Below the pieces are notes generated by a model. It was not told the origin of the DNA. It saw only the letters and a program-made list of their open reading frames with translations, and did no database searches. From an uncultured Collinsella sp. (lineage in GTDB: Bacteria; Actinomycetota; Coriobacteriia; Coriobacteriales; Coriobacteriaceae): a DNA stretch of 25,827 bases. Positions 24,079 to 25,827 of this stretch are shown piece after piece. The DNA lies in the NCBI GenBank assembly GCA_900547345.1, contig URGG01000017.1, positions 1-25,827 on the forward strand, given 5' to 3'. Positions within the stretch are counted from its first letter, which is position 1. Each line of letters begins with the position of its first letter. Both the position numbers and the translations under genes were made by a program.

Positions 24079-24834
24079 ATGGCATCCGATGATAAAACCG
24101 AGCGCACTGAGGTGTCCGCTGTGCCGCTGTACCAGCAGGTTATGGACGACCTAAAGGGCGAGATCGCGCGTGGCGTGTACGCATCCGGCTCGCGCATTCC
24201 TTCCGAGATGGAGCTCGCGAAGTACTACGGCGTGGGACGCATCACCGTGCGCCGCGCCATCGAGGAGCTGTCGCGCGCGGGGTATCTCAACCGCCAGCAG
24301 GGGAGGGGCACGTTCGTGTGCGCGCCCAAGCTCAAGCGCAAGATTGTCCAGAAGGGTGACGTTCAGAGCTTTTCCGAGGGTTGCGCTGCCAACGACATGG
24401 TGCCGGGTGCGCGCCTGGTATCGCGCACGGTGGTTGCGGCGACGCGCGAGGATGCGGCGTTCTTTGGCGTAGAGCCCGGCTGCGAGCTTATCGTGGTCGA
24501 GCGCGTGCGCACGGCCGACGGCATCCCCGTCATGCTCGAGAACAACGCCTTTGTGCTTGCCGACCATCCCTACCTGCAGACGCTGGCCGACGAGGACCTC
24601 ACCGATAACTCAATCTTTGCGCTCGTTGCCGAGCATTCGGGTCGCGCGCCGCTCAAGTCCGACCCCTGCACCGTGGAGATTGCGCTTGCCGATACTCAGA
24701 CGGCCCCGCTGCTGGAGGTGCCGGTCGGCGAGCCGCTCTTCTATATGGAGGCCTACTTTACCGACGCCGGCGGGCGCCCTCTACTGCTCGGCCGCCAAAA
24801 GATCGTGGGCTCGCGCTATGTGTTCGACATCTAA
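24079..24834 (+). CDS. GntR-family regulator with UTRA domain (gntR3)
   Basis: This 251-residue protein has a winged helix at about residues 12-85 (YQQVMDDLKGEIARGVYASG, RIPSEMELAKYYGVGRITVR, GRGTFVC) and a UTRA domain at about 95-248 (LIVVERVRTADGIPVMLENN, PLLLGRQKIVGSRYVF). It aligns along its length with gntR2, so the two look like paralogs. ATG 24079 is only two bases after the recQ stop and has just a weak site (GGAATGGAG), suggesting translational coupling to recQ. SIS3 follows downstream behind a promoter flanked by two copies of a tandem repeat, the likely gntR3 operators. Its effector is probably a phosphorylated substrate of SIS3 (inference). Confidence 0.92.
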   Translation: MASDDKTERTEVSAVPLYQQVMDDLKGEIARGVYASGSRIPSEMELAKYYGVGRITVRRAIEELSRAGYLNRQQGRGTFVCAPKLKRKIVQKGDVQSFSEGCAANDMVPGARLVSRTVVAATREDAAFFGVEPGCELIVVERVRTADGIPVMLENNAFVLADHPYLQTLADEDLTDNSIFALVAEHSGRAPLKSDPCTVEIALADTQTAPLLEVPVGEPLFYMEAYFTDAGGRPLLLGRQKIVGSRYVFDI

Positions 24835-24843
24835 CGTCTATAG

Positions 24844-24924
24844 ATAGAACAATATAGAACAAATTTGCCGAGATGACTTCACGGGCTTTGTTACACGTGT
24901 TATAAATAGGACAACATAGGACGA
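24844..24924 (+). promoter_or_regulatory. SIS3 promoter flanked by tandem operator repeats
   Basis: Site 1 is ATAGAACAA repeated at 24844-24852 and 24854-24862; site 2 is ATAGGACAA (24906-24914) and ATAGGACGA (24916-24924). Between them, TTCACG (24878-24883), 17 bases, TATAAA (24901-24906) makes a good promoter. Site 2 begins at the last base of the -10 and covers the predicted start point. The sites start 62 bases apart, close to six helical turns, which would suit looping or cooperative binding. Assignment to gntR3 is from position. Confidence 0.65.
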
Positions 24925-24978
24925 TAGCAGGTACGAGCCGCCGTCGCTCAAAGCCGCCCCACAAGGAGGAACATCAGG

Positions 24979-25827
24979 ATGAACGCACATGATCTGGTTC
25001 AGGAAATCATCGAGCGCAAGGGTAAGATTGAGAATGTCTTTTGGATTGCTTGTGGCGGTTCGATGATTGACCTGATGCCGGCCAACGAGCTGCTCAAGCG
25101 CGAGGCCACCACGTTTACCTCGACGGTCTACACGGCACGCGAGTTTTGCCTGATGGCCCCCAAGAGCCTTGGCGAGAAGTCGCTCGTTATTGCCTGCAGC
25201 CACAGTGGCAACACGCAGGAGGTCGTCGACGGTTGCGAGATGGCGCTGGCCGCTGGCGCCGAGGTCGTTGCTCTCACCGACTGCGAGGGCTCCAAGATCG
25301 ATAACGGCAAGTGGACCACCTGGGTCTACCCCTGGGGCGAGGGCGTGCCGCAGGCCGAGGTGCCTCAGGGTATCGGCGCTCTGATCGCCGCCGAGCTGCT
25401 CGACCAGCAGGAAGGCTACGAGGCACTCGCTGACATGTACGAGGGTCTCAAGCAGATGGATGCGCTGCTGCCCGCCGCCCGCGAGAAGGTCAACGCCGAG
25501 CTGGGCGCCCGTTTTGCCGAGCTCTGCCAGCAGCACAAGTTCTTCTACATCCTGGGCTCCGGCCCCAACTTTAGCCAGACCTACGCCATGGCGATTTGCT
25601 CGCTTATGGAGATGCAGTGGCAGCATTGCTGCTACATCCACTCCGGCGAGTATTTCCACGGTCCTTTCGAGGCTACCGAGCCCGGCGTGTTCTACTTTGT
25701 GCAGCTCGGATCGGGCGAGTGCCGCCCCATGGAGAAGCGAGCGCTGGCGTTCCTCAACACGCACACCGATACGGTTATGGTGCTCGATGCACTCGAGTAC
25801 GGCGTGGGCGAGGTGCCCGCCAGCGTG
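24979..25827 (+). CDS. SIS-domain protein, deglycase-like (SIS3), cut by the window edge
   Basis: At least 283 codons are open to the end of the window with no stop; by comparison with SIS1 and SIS2 about 45-50 residues are missing. ATG 24979 follows AAGGAGGA at 24963-24970. The phosphosugar loop is SHSGNTQEV at 74-82, the most canonical SIS loop of the three copies. The C-terminal block is SGEYFHGPFE, with Glu225 and His228. It is the third FrlB/GfrE/GfrF-like protein in the window, and its promoter carries the tandem ATAGRACRA repeats likely bound by gntR3. A deglycase or isomerase acting on a phosphorylated amino-sugar or Amadori product is the best guess; downstream genes outside the window would help decide. 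Confidence 0.85.
   Translation, partial: MNAHDLVQEIIERKGKIENVFWIACGGSMIDLMPANELLKREATTFTSTVYTAREFCLMAPKSLGEKSLVIACSHSGNTQEVVDGCEMALAAGAEVVALTDCEGSKIDNGKWTTWVYPWGEGVPQAEVPQGIGALIAAELLDQQEGYEALADMYEGLKQMDALLPAAREKVNAELGARFAELCQQHKFFYILGSGPNFSQTYAMAICSLMEMQWQHCCYIHSGEYFHGPFEATEPGVFYFVQLGSGECRPMEKRALAFLNTHTDTVMVLDALEYGVGEVPASV

Overview
The window looks like a chromosomal segment from a gut actinobacterium of class Coriobacteriia, most probably Collinsella or a close relative. This rests on the strongly GC-rich coding sequence with G/C-ending codons, clear AAAGGAGG-type ribosome sites, a mannose-family PTS coupled to SIS-domain deglycases, several HutC-type GntR regulators, and dense intergenic palindromic repeats. 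No tRNA, rRNA, insertion sequence, phage gene or CRISPR array was seen. The organism is an inference from style and content; no marker gene fixes it.

Layout. 1-632: the end of an unidentified upstream gene and a small, less GC-rich gene with a helix-turn-helix-like C-terminus (accessory in character). 684-11297: a mainly housekeeping run on the + strand: rmuC, an ABC exporter, nth (endonuclease III), mfd, a PAP2-family membrane phosphatase, a threonine-aldolase-like PLP enzyme and a GNAT acetyltransferase. 11319-18686: a sugar-amine region with a GntR/UTRA repressor (gntR1, minus strand) divergent from a SIS deglycase-like gene (SIS1), an EamA/DMT transporter, and a PTS cluster EIIAB-EIIC-EIID-SIS2. 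18843-20834: a HAD phosphatase and a YitT-family membrane protein separated by a nested inverted-repeat element. 21056-25827: a second GntR/UTRA gene (gntR2), recQ, a third GntR/UTRA gene two bases behind recQ (gntR3), and a third SIS gene (SIS3) cut by the window edge.

How the genes fit together. The PTS plus FrlB/GfrE/GfrF-like SIS proteins suggest import and phosphorylation of glycated amino acids (Amadori compounds such as fructoselysine or glucoselysine), followed by deglycation to sugar phosphate and free amine. Three separate operator-like sequence families were found. The gntR2 type (CGTTATATAC / AGACGTTATA) lies upstream of gntR2 itself, the PTS operon and the EamA transporter, tying these three loci into one apparent regulon. 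The gntR1 type (TAACTTGTATGC) lies in the gntR1/SIS1 divergent region. The gntR3 type (tandem ATAGRACRA) flanks a promoter between gntR3 and SIS3.

The most unusual signal is a roughly 100-nt intergenic element present three times (after mfd, SIS1 and gntR2). Its three nested stems differ in sequence from copy to copy but keep their pairing, so the secondary structure appears to be what is conserved. A second, unrelated nested inverted-repeat element (19570-19688) and a family of REP-like palindromes also occupy the intergenic space.
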